Shown: positions 32,074-44,917 of the stretch, in pieces
How the letters are laid out: each line of letters starts with the position of its first letter
Position numbering within the stretch: position 1 is the first letter of the stretch
NCBI GenBank assembly: GCA_016647705.1
Contig: CM028334.1
Span: 6,677,046-6,741,045 of the forward strand
Direction of reading: 5' to 3'
DNA from: Eucommia ulmoides
Lineage: Eukaryota; Streptophyta; Magnoliopsida; Garryales; Eucommiaceae
Length of the DNA stretch: 64,000 bases
Notes under the pieces: generated by a model
The model's input: only the letters and a program-made list of their open reading frames with translations
Database searches by the model: none
Told to the model about the DNA's origin: nothing
Translations under genes and position numbers: made by a program

Positions 32074-32574
32074 AAATCTTTTTATTAGTTCACGTGGGTC
32101 TTAGGTGGTCTCGAAGCCCATTCTAGTTCGAAAATTTTAATTTCGATAACGACCAATTAAAACAAATGATGGTACATAAAAAATCTTTTTTTTTTGTCGT
32201 TCCCTACCGATATTGAAAACTTTGAACTTATTTGGTGTGCTTCCCTTTTTCTTTTTTTTTTTTTTTAGGACTTCCCAAGACGTCATCAATCCATCAAGTA
32301 CCAAAAACCTCCTTCTCGTCTTGTATCATAGAATCCTGAGGGGATAATATGGATACAAGACAACTTGGCTTTTGTCAGAGGATTTACAACGATATAAGAG
32401 CCTGAGAGTAAATAAGGAAAAGAAGGAGAAAATATATAAAATATAAAAAATAAAAAATAAAAAAATCACAACTTATTTACTGAATTGAGGGAAAAGAAAA
32501 TAAAATAAAATTTAACATTCGGACTTTAGATTAATTGGACTTATTCAGACATATTAGGCTCGACCTTCTAATAT

Positions 32575-32592
32575 TCCCCAGTGGAGTCGCCA
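32575..32592 (-). other. Primer-binding site of the Ogre-like element
   Basis: Minus-strand TGGCGACTCCACTGGGGA lies two bases from the LTR end. I recall this as complementary to a plant tRNA-Arg 3' end, the primer of Ogre elements; the tRNA identity was not checked. Confidence 0.75.
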
Positions 32593-32594
32593 GC

Positions 32595-33539
32595 TGAACG
32601 CGCCCCGATTTTCCAGAAAAAATAAAAAATAATAGATATATGCTTGGCACTGGTAAAATGAGAAGGGTTTTTAAAAACGTCGATTTTCTCATTAAAATAT
32701 ACTTAAGCCTGTTTTAGAAAAAGGAGTCGCCACCTAGCATTGGGTTTTAAATGATGTGCTAGGTCATCATATTTTCTTTTTTGAAAATAATTTTAAAAAA
32801 AATGTGGCTTAAGTAAAAATTTGACTCCTAAAATAACATGGTCTAATCAGAGATTCGTTTAAAGAGTTCGGCGGTCAGTTACACTCGGGGAAGGTGTCAA
32901 GCACCCCAAGACGCCCGTCCAAAGACGGTACCTTATCCGATTAAGTCCAATTAAAATTTAAATCCGAATGTTTTTATTTTATTTTGAAATCATTTCCTTC
33001 TAAAAAAGAAAATCTTTTTGTATTTTTTTTATATATTATCAAAGAATTTATACATTGAGGGGATAATTCTCTTCTAAGCCATTCAAATAGAAGGCAGGAA
33101 AATTCCTCCACGATTTGACAACAACATTAAATTTAACAAAAACATAAAATAAAAACACACACCCATACACACACATTCACATATCGAGGGAAGTATTCTC
33201 CCTTCTAAACTTAAACCATTCCAATGGAAGGTCAGGAGTTTTCCACCTCATCTTGTCAGCACATTATATTTAACACATGTTAAAGAAACACACGCACACA
33301 CATCGAGGGAAGTATTCTCCCTTCTAAACTTAAACCACTCCAATGGAAGGTTGGGAGTTTTCCACCTCATTTTGTCAGCACATTATATTTAACACAAATT
33401 AAATAAAACACACGCACACACACACACACATCGAGGGGAGTAATTTCATTCTAAACTTAAACCGCTCCAATGGAAGGTCAGAAGTTTTCCACCTCGTATT
33501 GTTAGCACATTATATTTAATACAAATTAAATAAAACACA

Positions 33540-33574
<35 letters not shown>

Positions 33575-33810
33575 CAAGGGGAGTAATTCCATTCTAAACT
33601 TAAACCGCTCCAATGGAAGGTCAGAAGTTTTACACCTCGTATTGTTAGCACATTATATTTAATACAAATTAAATAAAACACACGCACACACACACACACA
33701 CACATCGAGGGGAGTAATTCTATTCTAAACTTAAACCGCTCCAATGGAAGGTCAGAAGTTTTCCACCTCGTATTGTTAGCACATTATATTTAATACAAAT
33801 TAAATAAAAT

Positions 33811-33848
<38 letters not shown>

Positions 33849-34682
33849 CGAGGGGAGTAATTCCCTTCTAAATTTAAACCGTTCAAATTGAAGGTTGGGA
33901 ATTTTCCACCTCGTTTTATTTACTAAAAAAAATAAAAAATAAAAAAAAATAAAAAATAAAAATAAATAAAAAATAAAAAAAATAAAAAATAAAATAAATA
34001 AAAAATAAAAAATAAAAAAGATTAGTATAATAACAACTTATTTAAAAAAAAAAGTATTTACCACCTTCTTGGAGATTTCTTTTCTTCTTCGAAATTACAA
34101 TAAAATGAAAATAATATTATTTTCTTCAAAATTTCTCTCCAGATTTCCTCTCCCTTCAAATCCTCTAAAAAATCCCTCCTCTCCAAAATCCCCTAAAAAA
34201 AAATCCCTCACCAAAAATCCTCTAAAAAATCCCTCCTCCAAAATCCTCTAAAAAAAATGAGCCTTCTATTAATAGATTTCAAAAAAGGTAAAATGGGAAT
34301 TTACACAAAAACGCGGTTCACTATTCACGCAATTTACTATTCATGCGACAGATACTATTCACGGTCATGCGGGTACTATTCGCGATCACGCGGTTACTGT
34401 TCACGCATGCGGAAACTATTCACGCGGTGTCACTGTTCACGATCACTGTTCATGCATGCGGATACTGTTCACTATCACTGTTCATACCTCCGTTTGATTT
34501 GTCTTGCTTTGTTTCGTTTTTTCTCGATTTTCTCCAAACAAACGATAATTAGTTTCTTTTCTTTTTCTTATTTTTTGCATTTTTGTGAAATAAAATAAAA
34601 TAAAACAAAGTTAATTATAACAAAGTTAATTATAAAATAAAGTATAAATTTGTTAGGGGGTGGTCAAAATGTCGTGTCTACA
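32595..34682 (-). repeat. 5' LTR of the Ogre-like element
   Basis: Same features as the left LTR, plus an expanded A/T-rich (ATAAAA)n tract at about 33925-34018. The last bases on the plus strand are GTCGTGTCTACA. Confidence 0.94.
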
Positions 34683-34777
34683 GTAAGGTTCTCTATTCTC
34701 GGAAGTTGTCATTTTTTTTAATCTTGTGTTGTCTTTTTGGTTTTCCACTTATTCAGTTCTCTTCGCTGTTTTGGTAG

Positions 34778-35365
34778 ATATGGATAAGGTAGCACTAGAA
34801 AAGTTGCTGAAGAAGAGAGCCGTGGCTGCGAAGGCTGAGGCCGAGAAGATGAGAGGCCACCCTCCTCAGGCGGAGGTCCCCTAGAGGAGACTTCTGAGGA
34901 GAGGGAGAAAACTAACAAGACGAGCTCCGCTGGAAAGGCCCTTGCTGGGGCGGAGAGTTTACCGAGGAGGAAAACTAAGAGAACAGTAGTGGCTCAAGGC
35001 CGAGGCCGTTGTTGGGAATGAGACCTTGTCGTAACCTAAACCGGCACCCACACATTTTTCTAGAAAGGGAAACGTTGGAGCAATCCAAGAGAAAGGAAAA
35101 TGGAAGGTTAGGCAGTATGGAACAGAGGGAGCCAAGAAGATAAGGGTTGAGAGGGCTTCTGAAGCCCCCCCAGCCAAGCAAGGTTTTCACTCTAGGACCA
35201 GCCCCGATCCCAGATACGAGCATCCTTCTCGAGCAGAGAGCCCTCGAGCATCCAAAGATGATGTCCGCTTATATCAGCCATGTCATTCCTCCCAAGAACA
35301 GAGAACGAATCAGCGTTGAGATAGATGCCCAGACCCTTGCAAAACTGCAGAGGAATACTATGTTG
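34778..35365 (+). pseudogene. Antisense gene of element B, DMDK exon
   Basis: After acceptor TTTTGGTAG it reads (D)MDKVALEKLLKKRAVAAKAE and AEKMRGHPPQAEVP before a TAG at about 34882; the remainder is readable in other frames and ends MSAYISHVIPPKNRERISVE, AQTLAKLQRNTML at a TTG|GTAGGG donor (35366). The element A exon (14284-14879) shares the start and the ...TM(L/S) end. Confidence 0.72.
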
Positions 35366-35459
35366 GTAGGGCCAATACTAGAAGGTTATTTGAGTTTTTT
35401 ACTGCAATTTGTTTTCGGACAACAATATGATCAACTTCTCTATTTTTTCTGCTTTGTAG

Positions 35460-36235
35460 GTGCTATCCAAGGTTTCATCTGTGCCTGGACACCTCAATGC
35501 CGCTCATGAGAGAGAGCAGAAGCTCGATGAAGAACGCAGACAACTCTTCGAGCAACATAAACATCATGTGGATCAGGCAAAGTGGTGGCATGAGTCGAAC
35601 AAGATAATAATGGACAATGAAGAATGTGCCAAGAAAGAGGCGATAAAGGCAATAGAAGAGAAGATGAAGCTCTCTGAGGAGAAAACGGCCCTCGAATCCC
35701 GTTGTGGTAAGCTGGAGGCTGACCTCGCCGCCATTAGGGAGATAATGGAAGAGATGAAGAAGGAACACGCCGCCGCCATCATCAGAGCCAAGGAGAGTGC
35801 TGTAAGCGAATAGAAAGAGTCTTCGGACTGTGCTCAAGTGAAAATACTTATGGCTGTTAAGATGGTGGAGAGTGGACACAGGTACACAATTCGGAACTAG
35901 TGCTAGCACCACCCTAAGTTCTCGGTGGATGACATTGGGATGAATTATTCTGATGCTGAAGAAAGTGTCGGCCCCGAGATGAGGAATGTTGTGGTAGAAG
36001 AATGAAATGAAGAAGCAGTGGCGGCGGCAGCTGATGCTGAGATGGGGGAGGTTGGAGCCAACCAAGGAGATGTCGAAATCGAAACGGGGGCAATAAACGC
36101 CGGCCTGGACAAAATGGATACCATTCCCGGGAACATTATGTCCAGGAAGGATGAACCCCCGTTGGTGAAGGTGAAGTCGATCCATCCCCCATCGACCAAG
36201 AACAAACCTCAGCCTCAACTCCTCAATCTTGAATA
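35460..36235 (+). pseudogene. Antisense gene of element B, coiled-coil exon
   Basis: Begins after TTTGTAG. It reads LSKVSSVPGHLNAAHEREQK, LDEERRQLFEQHKHHVDQAK, ECAKKEAIKAIEEKMKLSEE and KLEADLAAIREIMEEMKKEH, a strong predicted coiled coil, then a stop at about 35811. After it, VKMVESGHRYTIRN matches element A. The tail (36018-36235) is acidic and ends PPLVKVKSIHPPSTKNKPQ...LLNLE with a stop. Coiled coil suggests self-association; the function is unknown. Confidence 0.75.
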
Positions 36236-37720
36236 AAAAAAATTGAATTTGTTTTTTTTTTTTGTTTTTTTGTTTTTTTTTTTTTTATATTTGTACTGTT
36301 TAGCTTCCCAGTCTGCTTTACAAAGGCCTTTTTTGTAATGGACATTGGAACCCCTTTCGGGACTGTATTGGACACCGAATGAACGAATATTTCCTTATCT
36401 CTTCTCGGTAGATTCTAAACACTTGTGATTTTTCCTTGCTGCTTTTGAGTTTGTGAATGCATGCCTTGACATCTTTTTGTTCTTGTCTATCATTGGAGAA
36501 TTACTTTCTTGGAAGTAAACATGATTCCTCTTCCCGGTGGTGAAGTTTTACTCCCATCCTCGTTTCGGTCACATCGAGACGAGAAAACGCCCTTACTTAG
36601 GAAATTAACGGAACGTGAAGCTGAGTTCCTACTTGGGGAATTACTTTAAACTTATCTTAGAGATGGACTTGAGCCCTTGCTCGGTCAGATTTAAGGACTT
36701 CGGAAATTTATGGATCTTTCTTTGACCATCATGTCCCCTTCTCGATTATTTTTGGAGATTTTGTCATTTATAGCTATGATGTTTGCTTTCTGCCATTTGT
36801 CTTAGCCAATTGGGCATTCGTATGGCTTTCTTTCTGATCTCGGCAACACTATGTCCTGGGCAGATAATCCATAATACTTGTGCAATTTTTGCGATTTTTT
36901 GCTTGAAAAAATTCAAGTCTCTTTGCCATTTGGTTTTTCGCCTCTTCTTGATTACCTAACTGAGAAGAAGTCACACTCTCCTTCTAGGAATTAGCTCCCT
37001 GGAAGAGATCATGCTTCCCCTTCTCGGGAAGCACTATTTTATATTGTTTCACCATATCTACAACCTAGTATCCGAGCAGAGATCGGGTGGTAGGTTAAAA
37101 TTCCAGAGGTGGTACCAATGTGGAATTTGGCCCTCGTGGTCTCCAGGGGGTGACCCCAGGTCAGCCCCCTGTGGTCAATCACATGTGGGTTCTCCTTAGT
37201 AGGGCTCATCTTTGAGCCTGTTCAGGTTATCCCAAAATTTCCCTACCAAGGACATCATCCCTTTATGTCGCCTGAGCTGGGCTCGGTTGCGAGGGGTGGG
37301 ATGTTTACCTGTAGGTCCTCAGACCCAATCAATATAATTGCCATCAGAAGATGATAGCTATCAATCCCCAGTCCAATACTACCGACCTGTGGAGAGGGTT
37401 TGGTTACACCCTTAACGTAGTGCACCGAGATGGGGTTCTTTATGGAGATTATCCCTGACGTTATGCGTCAGGATACCGGTTAGGGTTGATAAAGAGCTGG
37501 GGGAGGCACATTTTTATCCTAGATAGGACAGAGGGCTAGTCATCCCGGTATTATCGCGTTTTGGAGATTTGTAGAGAGGGCAACGCATCCCAATTCGAAA
37601 TGGGATGGGGGCTGCACTTCACCGCCACCAACAAAACTTGGGAGAATGGAATGATAGTTTAACAAAATATTGCTTCCATTCATAAGTAGATTCTTTACAA
37701 GCTTCAAAAAGTAGAAGTTT
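36236..37720. other. Non-coding spacer of element B
   Basis: It contains T runs with G (36248-36285) and conserved words shared with 7727-9333 in reverse complement, notably 37223-37320. No coding motif. Confidence 0.6.
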
Positions 37721-38840
37721 TTACAAGTCTATCGAAGCTTCTTCTTCGGGGTAGTATCGTTTCAGATGGTCTGCATTCCAAGGGTACCTTAGGAGGACAC
37801 CATTTTTGGTCTCCAACTCATAGGTTCCAGGACGGGCAATACGGGTAACGCGCTATGTCCCTTCCTAGGATGGGGCGAGTTTACCAGCGGTCGTATCCTT
37901 GGTGGCCAGGGTTACGTTTCGGAGGGTAAGGTCTCCAATGTCAAATGACTGAGGACGGACTCTCTTATTGTAATACTTGGCCGCCATTTGTTGATAAGAT
38001 ACTTGTCGAACACGGGAACGTTCATTTTTCTCTTCAAGAAGATCAAGGTTAAGAGCCAAAGATACATCGTTTTCATCTCGGTTGAAGATCATTGCTGTCC
38101 GGAAAGAGGGTACGCCAATTTCGACAGGAATCACCTTCTCGGATCCAAAGGTCATTGCAAAAGGAGTTTCCCTCGTGGGGGTCTTCGCTATAGTATGATA
38201 CGCCCAGAGAACAAGACTCAGATCTTCCACCCATCTTCCCTTTGATTTATCAAGTCTGGTCTTGAGTCCGTGGAGAATGGTGCGGTTGGTTACTTCTACT
38301 TGTCTTTTGGCCTAGGGGTGCCCTGGAGATGAGAAGTGGGTCTAAATCTCTAGCCTGGCGCATAATTTTCTGAAAAGGTCATTGTCGAACTACTTTCTGT
38401 TGTCGGAGACGATGGCCCTAGGTATGCCAAAGCGGTACACAATACTTTCCCATACGAAATCTCTGATCTTTTCCTTAGTGATTCGTGCAAGTGGCTTGGC
38501 TTCTACCCATTTTGTGAAATAGTCAATTGTGACAACAAAAAACTTTCTCTGCCCGATCCCTTGGGAGAATGGAACGAGAAGGTCAATGCTCCACTAGGCG
38601 AATGACCAAGGACTCGTCATAGGGACGAGAACGGTTGGAGGTTGTTGGGATGAGAGACAAACCTCTGACATTTATCGTATTTTTTGACAAACTCCATGGG
38701 AGTCCTTGTGCATATCTGGCCAGAAGTATCTATAGAGAATGAGCTTGTGAACCATGTACCTTCCTCCTGAGTGGTTGCCATACATCTCTTCATGGACTTT
38801 CTTCATCACGTGGTCAGACTCTTCAGGACTTAGGCAACAT
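37721..38840 (-). pseudogene. Integrase of element B
   Basis: The minus strand shows a zinc finger (KVHEEMYGNHSGGRYMVHKL, CQR-type Cys later), then LLVPFSQGIGQRKFFVVTID-like core, YRFGIPRAIVSDN with the second Asp, and a C-terminal frame from 38230: WAYHTIAKTPTRETPFAMTF, ERSRVRQVSYQQMAAKYYNK, FDIGDLTLRNVTLATKDTTA. It ends NADHLKRYYPEEEASIDL and a stop at 37721-37723. Stops and shifts occur throughout. It matches element A's integrase including the very end. Confidence 0.85.
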
Positions 38841-39208
38841 GAGTATGGGCCCGAGAAAGATTTCCGATAAAGCACTCCATCGATAAGGGTGTACCTGGAT
38901 TCCCTGTACCTTAGTCTCCTGGCCTATTCTAGGTTAGAGAAGAGTGCTCTGTTCAAGAGGTACTCTCTTATTGGATCCATCCAAGTCGGTGTATCAGAAA
39001 GAGCGCATATGGTGGTCACTTAGTTGGAAATGGTTGTGTTTGGTTCCTCCAAATATTCTACGAGAATGCTCCATTTCAGGGTGAATTCCATGGTGAAGTC
39101 CAGGTTGGCCAAAGCATCGGCATGTTGATTCATTTCTCAGGGGATTTGGCATACTTGGATATTTTCGAAATTTTCCATAAGCGCCTTTGCCCTCCCGAGG
39201 TAGGCGAT
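38841..39208 (-). pseudogene. Second RNase H of element B, C-terminal end
   Basis: The minus strand starts at the interruption with AYLGRAKALMENFENIQVCQ, then HADALANLDFTMEFTLKWSI and LVEYLEEPNTTISN. These match TYLRKVKELMEILKNIQVSQ and TNALANLASKMEFTLKMSVP of element A. The catalytic N-terminal part is missing beyond 39208. Confidence 0.8.
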
Positions 39209-40323
39209 TGATAAGTGGTTTATTTATCAACAAATTAAGTACTTTTAGATTCAAATATTTGTGTGTTTTCAAGTACTTTTGTTAGTTTAATCTGTGTTTG
39301 TATTGTTTTATAGGTTTTTGAATAAATGGGTGAAAAGGTGCAAAGCCGGTTCAGGTGTAGTAACTTTAAGTCCAATTTTGGACATGATGAAATTCTATTT
39401 TGGAAAAACTTAAAACATGTAAGTTGTATATCTATGTATTATATTTCCATAGGTTTTTGAATCATCTAAATCGGAATTTGAACGAGAAAGTTACAGCCAA
39501 AATACCATCGTTGCAGCAGTGATTCCCACCGCTGCAGCGGTCCGGCACCAGGTGGCTTAGATATTTCTTGATAGTTTTTAGATATTTTGGACCCCTACTT
39601 GATCACCTATTTTACCAACACCCTTAGGATGTTTTTGGGAGTGTTTTTTGAGCTCTAAGACATATCAACCAAGAGGAGATCACAAATCCAAGAAGAGAAA
39701 ACGATCTCGGAGCAGTTTTAGTGGATGTTCTTCAGATAACGGCTAGTCTCCTTTGTTTCTCTCTTTATTTATTAGTTTGGTTGGTTGTTTTGTTCATGTT
39801 TAGCTTGTATATTGTTTAATATTGGGCTATGGTCATGTGTAGCTAAACATATATTGTTTAGAGGTTGATGTATTTTATGAAAATGTGCTTTGAATAAATC
39901 GATATTTTGTTAACGGTTGTTTATCTTTATCCGATTGTGTTTACCATTTTATTACTTCTATTATATGCTTATTATGATATATTGGTTGGTTTGAGAATAC
40001 GTAGTTTGACACTCGGGAGAGGTAACCCCGAATTTGGACTAGGGTTTAAACACAACGTGACAATCTAATGACTCGGGAGAGTATTAGAAAGTATGCAATC
40101 CGTGAGGTTGGAGCAAGATTCATGTAATCAGTGTCATATAGACGCTAGATGGGGACGTCTGCGTTGACGCGAAATCGCATATTCATTCACTTTACACTCG
40201 GGAGAGGTAGTGAGTGAGATTTCGATACTTAGATTGTCGGATAGTGTGAATGTCGTTAATGTAAACTAGATTCAATCGAACATGATTAAGTGAACAAAGT
40301 TAATCCATAGACAATATTTTCCC
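39209..40323 (+). repeat. LTR fragment of the ACTCGGGAGAGG family
   Basis: Starts TGATAAGTGGTTTATTTATC and has a CACCGCTGCAGCGGT palindrome (39530-39544), ACTCGGGAGAGG at about 40013 and 40196, and ends after CAATATTTTCCC, short of the normal 3' end. It interrupts element B's RNase H. Confidence 0.85.
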
Positions 40324-40990
40324 TTTTCGTAAAACTGTCCACTGTTAAAACCCTAAACTCTTTTCTTTCCTAATTTTGTACTTTGGCTCTCCAACTTCTA
40401 AACAATTCAATATATTACTATCCATTCCTTTTACAAGACTACTCAAACTACCATTCCCTATTCGTGTGCAATCCATTAGGTTCAAATCAAAAGATGGATG
40501 ATGAAAATAATTAATTAATCAATTAAAATTGAAACAATTTCAATTTCGCCTCTGTGTATTCTGCTATATTATCTAGTATTTTAATAACGACTTATTAGGT
40601 GCTACCGATAAGTCTTTTATCGTCACGTAATACGTATATAGTTGTTTCTCAATTAAAACTTCACATTTTCCCAATTATTAATACTCCTACACTCGCGATT
40701 CACCCATTACCACTACCAATAACACAACTCCACCCGAATCCATTAACTGACAATATCACTATTTTGTCGCATCACTATCTACCAACAAGACAACTCTCCA
40801 AGCACAATGCCAATGCACTAACTAATGTAATGAACGAACTAATACTCATGTATCGAACTCACCTATTAACACCCTATCTTATGTCCCCTACTGACTAGAT
40901 GACTGACACGTCTTCCTATCTTATGGTCCTTTACTGGCACAACAACTGACAAGTCAACAGAAGCTATAACCTAGGCTCTGATATCAAAAT
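40324..40990 (-). mobile_element. Leader of element D with PBS
   Basis: The minus strand just inside the LTR at 40991 reads TGATATCAGAGCC (40973-40985), one change from the usual initiator-tRNA-Met PBS TGGTATCAGAGCC. The remaining 650 bp has no coding sequence, so element D is a 5' stub. The boundary at 40323/40324 is only approximate. Confidence 0.65.
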
Positions 40991-43770
40991 TGTCACGACC
41001 CGTCCCGGACACTCGTCATCCCAGGGCCGGCGTGACAACAACATGACATCACCTATTACACTCAATCAACTAACACATTATAATATGCATACAATACTTT
41101 ACAGTTCACTATACAGGAGATACATAATCTCTCATAAGGTTCACCTCTAACAACTCAACTCAAAAACTCTCAAATGTTTCCACCTAGTGCCAGTAGGGGA
41201 CCAACTCCTATCTACTTCACCTGCGAGTGTATTGCCTTCTTAGTAAACACATTTTACAATAATAGTAATTCATTTTACAACATCTAAATGGATCAAGCGT
41301 AAATATATAAATATCGTATGTCAAATAAAAACTATCACAACATAAATATCTCTCCATAATATAAGCAGTGAAAGTAAATCAATATATATAAGTTCCACTC
41401 AAATCCATCCAGTATAAAATAAGACCAATCACCATATATAATAAATCACCAAATAATAAATTAAAACACCACATCTCAAAACACCACTCCACCACACCAC
41501 TCACTAGCTAGCCATAGTGATTGTTTTAACTTCACAATCGGGAGTTGCAACGGTATTGTAACCATCCGTAGGATATGCCTTTCTAGCAGACCTAACTGCG
41601 CAGATCATCACCTACTGGACATCTCCAGAGGCCATAATATAAATCACCATATAATATCAATCACAACCTGTGGGACCACCCTCCAGACATGACATAATAT
41701 GAATCACCACCTGCCGGACCACCCTCCGGACAAAACAAATTATGACATAGTCAACTCAATAATATCATCATCAAATTACAAATCAATATCCATCTGCCAG
41801 ACCACCATCCGAACAGACCATAATATAAATCACCACCTCATTAATACCGTCAAAATCACCAACGTCCACCTCTTTTTCGCAAAACCAACTTTTAAATCCA
41901 AAAATCATATTTTTCACCTTTGTTTGAAAACCATCTAATTTCAACGAAACCATTTTTTCCCTTTATTTTTAGAAAACCATGCATTTTTAGGAAAACATAT
42001 ATTTTCCACTCTCTTTTAAAACCACCAAGTCTGACGAAAATCCTTTTCAACTTTCTTTCAAAACCAATGTAATTTAATGAAAATCCATATTACCAACTCA
42101 CCCAAAACATGCTTGATCCACTTCATTTTTAAAAGTATCTAATTTAAATACAACCATTTTCTATCATATATAGATATAAATATAGTTTGGCAAGAAGACA
42201 GTATACTTACCTGATTATCCGTTTTTGAAGACTTTGACCGCCTAATCTCTACCGGTACTCCAGTGCTTGCGAACCTAATAGTGACAGGGCCTAGATTAAT
42301 ATTTTATGTAAAAACAACCTAATCATGCCACGCAACCCTAATTTTCGTAATTTCCTGTTCCATGTCTTTTATTATAAAATATGTCTATTTAACTAATATT
42401 GTTCCGTTACCGTTTACTATGTCGAATTTATTCGTGCGAACATATAACGCTAAATTCAACGATAATGATAACATGTATTTTATATTAAGATAATTAATGT
42501 ATTTATTAAAGAAGTGCGGAATTCTACCTTCCCCGAATTTTTCACCGGCTGCAAGATTGGATTTATGTTTTTCGTGGGGTGGTTTGTGCAATTTCTCCAT
42601 TTCCTTTTCTTTTTTCTTCTTCTTTCTTTTCCTTTTTCCCGTTTTTGTTTTCTGTCCTGTTTCTGTTTGAACCCACCGTCGATCGAAGAAGAGCTCCAAT
42701 CACGCCACTGACCGCCGGCCGTCTCACTCTGATCATGCACACCCACACGCTCAGCAGCAATGATGGATTAAAAACCCACACACACCACCAGAACGAACCT
42801 CTCTCTCTCTCTTTCTCCACCCACTCCAGCGACTCACCATGCAACAAAAAAAAAACCACACCCACACCGTCGAGCAAAACGACGACGATCACTTTCGCCG
42901 CCCTTCTTCAACGATCCAAACACACATACATAAAAAACCCCTACACACACCCCCGATCACATACCCACTTCTCTCTCTCTCTAACTCTCACTTACCATCT
43001 GCCCAAATAACCGACGGCGACACACACACATATATGTAGAACACGAACACACACCCACAAACGAAACACACACACACTGCGTTTTCGTTCTGTTTTGAAT
43101 CCTCGCCGCCGACGAGTTTTCTCTCTCTAACCCACCACCGACGATGCCATACCGAAACACACCCACACATAACTGTACCAAACAAAAATAGGAAACACGC
43201 GCGCGCGCGCATACTGTCAACACAAAACATAAAACATAGCACACGAAACACACACTCACGATCACCGCCACCGCCACCGGACGAACGACGATCCCATACC
43301 CACCGGAGCAAACCGCCTTCTCTCTCTCTCTAAAATTTCTCGTCGACGACTGCAACAATCACCGATCATTGGTGAACCCACCTCCGATTCTCTTTCTTCC
43401 TTTCTCTCTCTCGTCGATTTTCCTTTCTCTTTCCCGAGGTGTGCGGATATGTATGAATATATGTATGTATATATTTGTATATATGTGTGTGAGATCAAAA
43501 GGCCGGCCAAGTGGCCATGCCCTCCTCCCTACGATTTCACCAACTCTCTCTATATATATATATAATATATATAAAAATATTGTTATTTTCACAATCCTCT
43601 CCTTCATTTTAGTTAGGATATTAGTTAAACCCAACTTACATTTTAATGTGTTTGAAAATTTACGAATTAACCCCCCCAACATTTAAATTAAACAATGAAT
43701 GACACACGCTACCCCCGTATTTTTCTTAAATGTGCGAAAATGTGTTTTAAATGAGGATCGGGGTCTTACA
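40991..43770 (-). repeat. 2.8 kb 5' LTR of element D
   Basis: On the minus strand it runs from TGTAAGACCCCGATCCTC to CGGGACGGGTCGTGACA (2780 bp), matching the solo LTR at 22715-25505 in ends and length. It contains a conserved hairpin box (41519-41539), CCGGA-type hairpin repeats (41600-41830), a conserved block (41177-41241) and a CA/CT-rich block (42720-43300). It lies inside a family-C LTR fragment that continues at 43771. Confidence 0.9.
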
Positions 43771-44587
43771 AGTTAGTCCTCCACCTAGGCGAAGAAACCA
43801 CCGCCTAGGCGGATTTCTAACCGACTTAACCTTCGCCTAGGCGAATAAACTACCGCTTAGGTGAATTTCTCATAACAGGGGAAAATATCTATTTAGATAT
43901 TTTTGAAACCTTTGGCCTATATATACCCATTTCCCACGTCTGAAAGGTGCAGTTAAGCATCCCTAACCCTAATATAGAGTTCTTAAGCTATCTTTGAGAG
44001 ATCAAGGGGGAGGTTCATCATTCGGACAAAGAGGAATCATTTGCGGATTAATCATTAGCGACAGTAGATCGTTTCACTTTCAAATTTGATCATTCTTCTC
44101 TCGTTTTTATCTTTGTAATTAATTTTCCATATCTAATGATGTTGAATCACTCTTGTTTTATATGGTATATGGCTAAGATCATGTAGTATTAGTTAAATGT
44201 TACTTAGGTGTTGTTGAAATCATGTAATTGTTAATTGAATGAATTAATGTTACTTTAATGAATGTTTGTCTAAATTCGATTGTGTTTACTGTTATTCTTA
44301 ATATTATGCTTATATTGATAAACCGAGAATACGGGGTTTGACACTCGGGAAAGGTAACCTCGGATTCGGATTAGGGTAAACACAACGTGATGTTTTAACA
44401 ACCCGGGAGGGTGTTAGAAGGTATGCAATCCATGACGTTGGCTCAAGACTCACGCGACCTAGGGTTGTTAAGGCGTTGAGGGGGACTTTTTCGTTGACAC
44501 GAAGTCGTGTAAACCCCCGTCTTACACTCGGAAGAGGTAGCAGAGGAGTTGTAGATACAAAGATTGTCAGAATAGATAAACACCGTT
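43771..44587 (+). repeat. LTR fragment related to 54740-56301
   Basis: It begins AGTTAGTCCTCCACCTAGGC, which corresponds to an internal position (about 55191) of the solo LTR at 54740-56301, and stops at CACCGTTATAGG. Both ends are therefore broken. Confidence 0.85.
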
Positions 44588-44917
44588 ATAGGATTTCAAT
44601 TTCAATTGGGGTTTAGGTTCGATTGCTTGGTGATTTCTTGATTGTGATTTAGGGTTCGATTGCTTGATAATTTCTTGATTGTGGTTTAGGGTTCGATTGT
44701 TTGATGATTGTTTTTATAGTTTAGGGTTCGTTCTTGATTTCTAGGACCAACATAGATTTTGTCGTTACTAAACGCAATTCTGTTCTCAGATCAAAATAGA
44801 ATTATGTCGTTACCAAACACGATTCTGCTCCCAAGAAGAAAATATAATTCTCATCTCATCCTATCTCATTCTCATCCACTGCATGGGATGGGCATGAAAC
44901 GCTTACCAGACGGGCCC
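44588..44917. mobile_element. Decayed fragment of the Harbinger-like family
   Basis: Repeats of GGTTTAGGGTTCGATTG and the ending ACCAAACACGATTCTG, CACTGCATGGGATGGGCA, CTTACCAGACGGGCCC match the right half of 17480-18304. The left terminal repeat is absent. Confidence 0.8.

Larger units (their letters stand above)
25908..34682 (-). mobile_element. Complete gag-only Ogre-like LTR retrotransposon, flanked by GTAAG
   Basis: Two nearly identical LTRs of 2085 and 2088 bp flank 4.6 kb. GTAAG occurs at 25903-25907 and 34683-34687. Orientation is minus: a tRNA-type PBS (TGGCGACTCCACTGGGGA) sits by the right LTR and a polypurine tract (AAAGAGGGGCAGC) by the left. Only gag is recognisable; no protease, RT or integrase. 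Long LTRs, a PBS I recall as tRNA-Arg type, the gag knuckle form and minisatellites in the 3' untranslated region all point to Ogre-like Tat elements. LTR similarity implies a recent insertion, so it was probably mobilised by a partner elsewhere. Confidence 0.92.
20350..39208 (-). mobile_element. Element B: second Tat-lineage copy, minus strand
   Basis: From right to left (its 5' to 3') it shows the end of the second RNase H, integrase, spacer, the antisense gene (now on the plus strand) and a 3' LTR. Gag, protease and RT are absent; the element stops at 39208 where another LTR begins. Two insertions interrupt it: 22715-25505 and 25908-34682. It is the same family as element A and inverted relative to it, so their 3' LTRs face each other across about 2.9 kb. 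Confidence 0.85.

Noticed and set aside
44640..44730. TTTAGGGTTCG repeats resembling telomere repeats
   Set aside because: The spacing and extra CG do not fit TTTAGGG arrays; they belong to the Harbinger-like family interior. A short TTTAGGGTTTAGGG at 63708 is too short to count.
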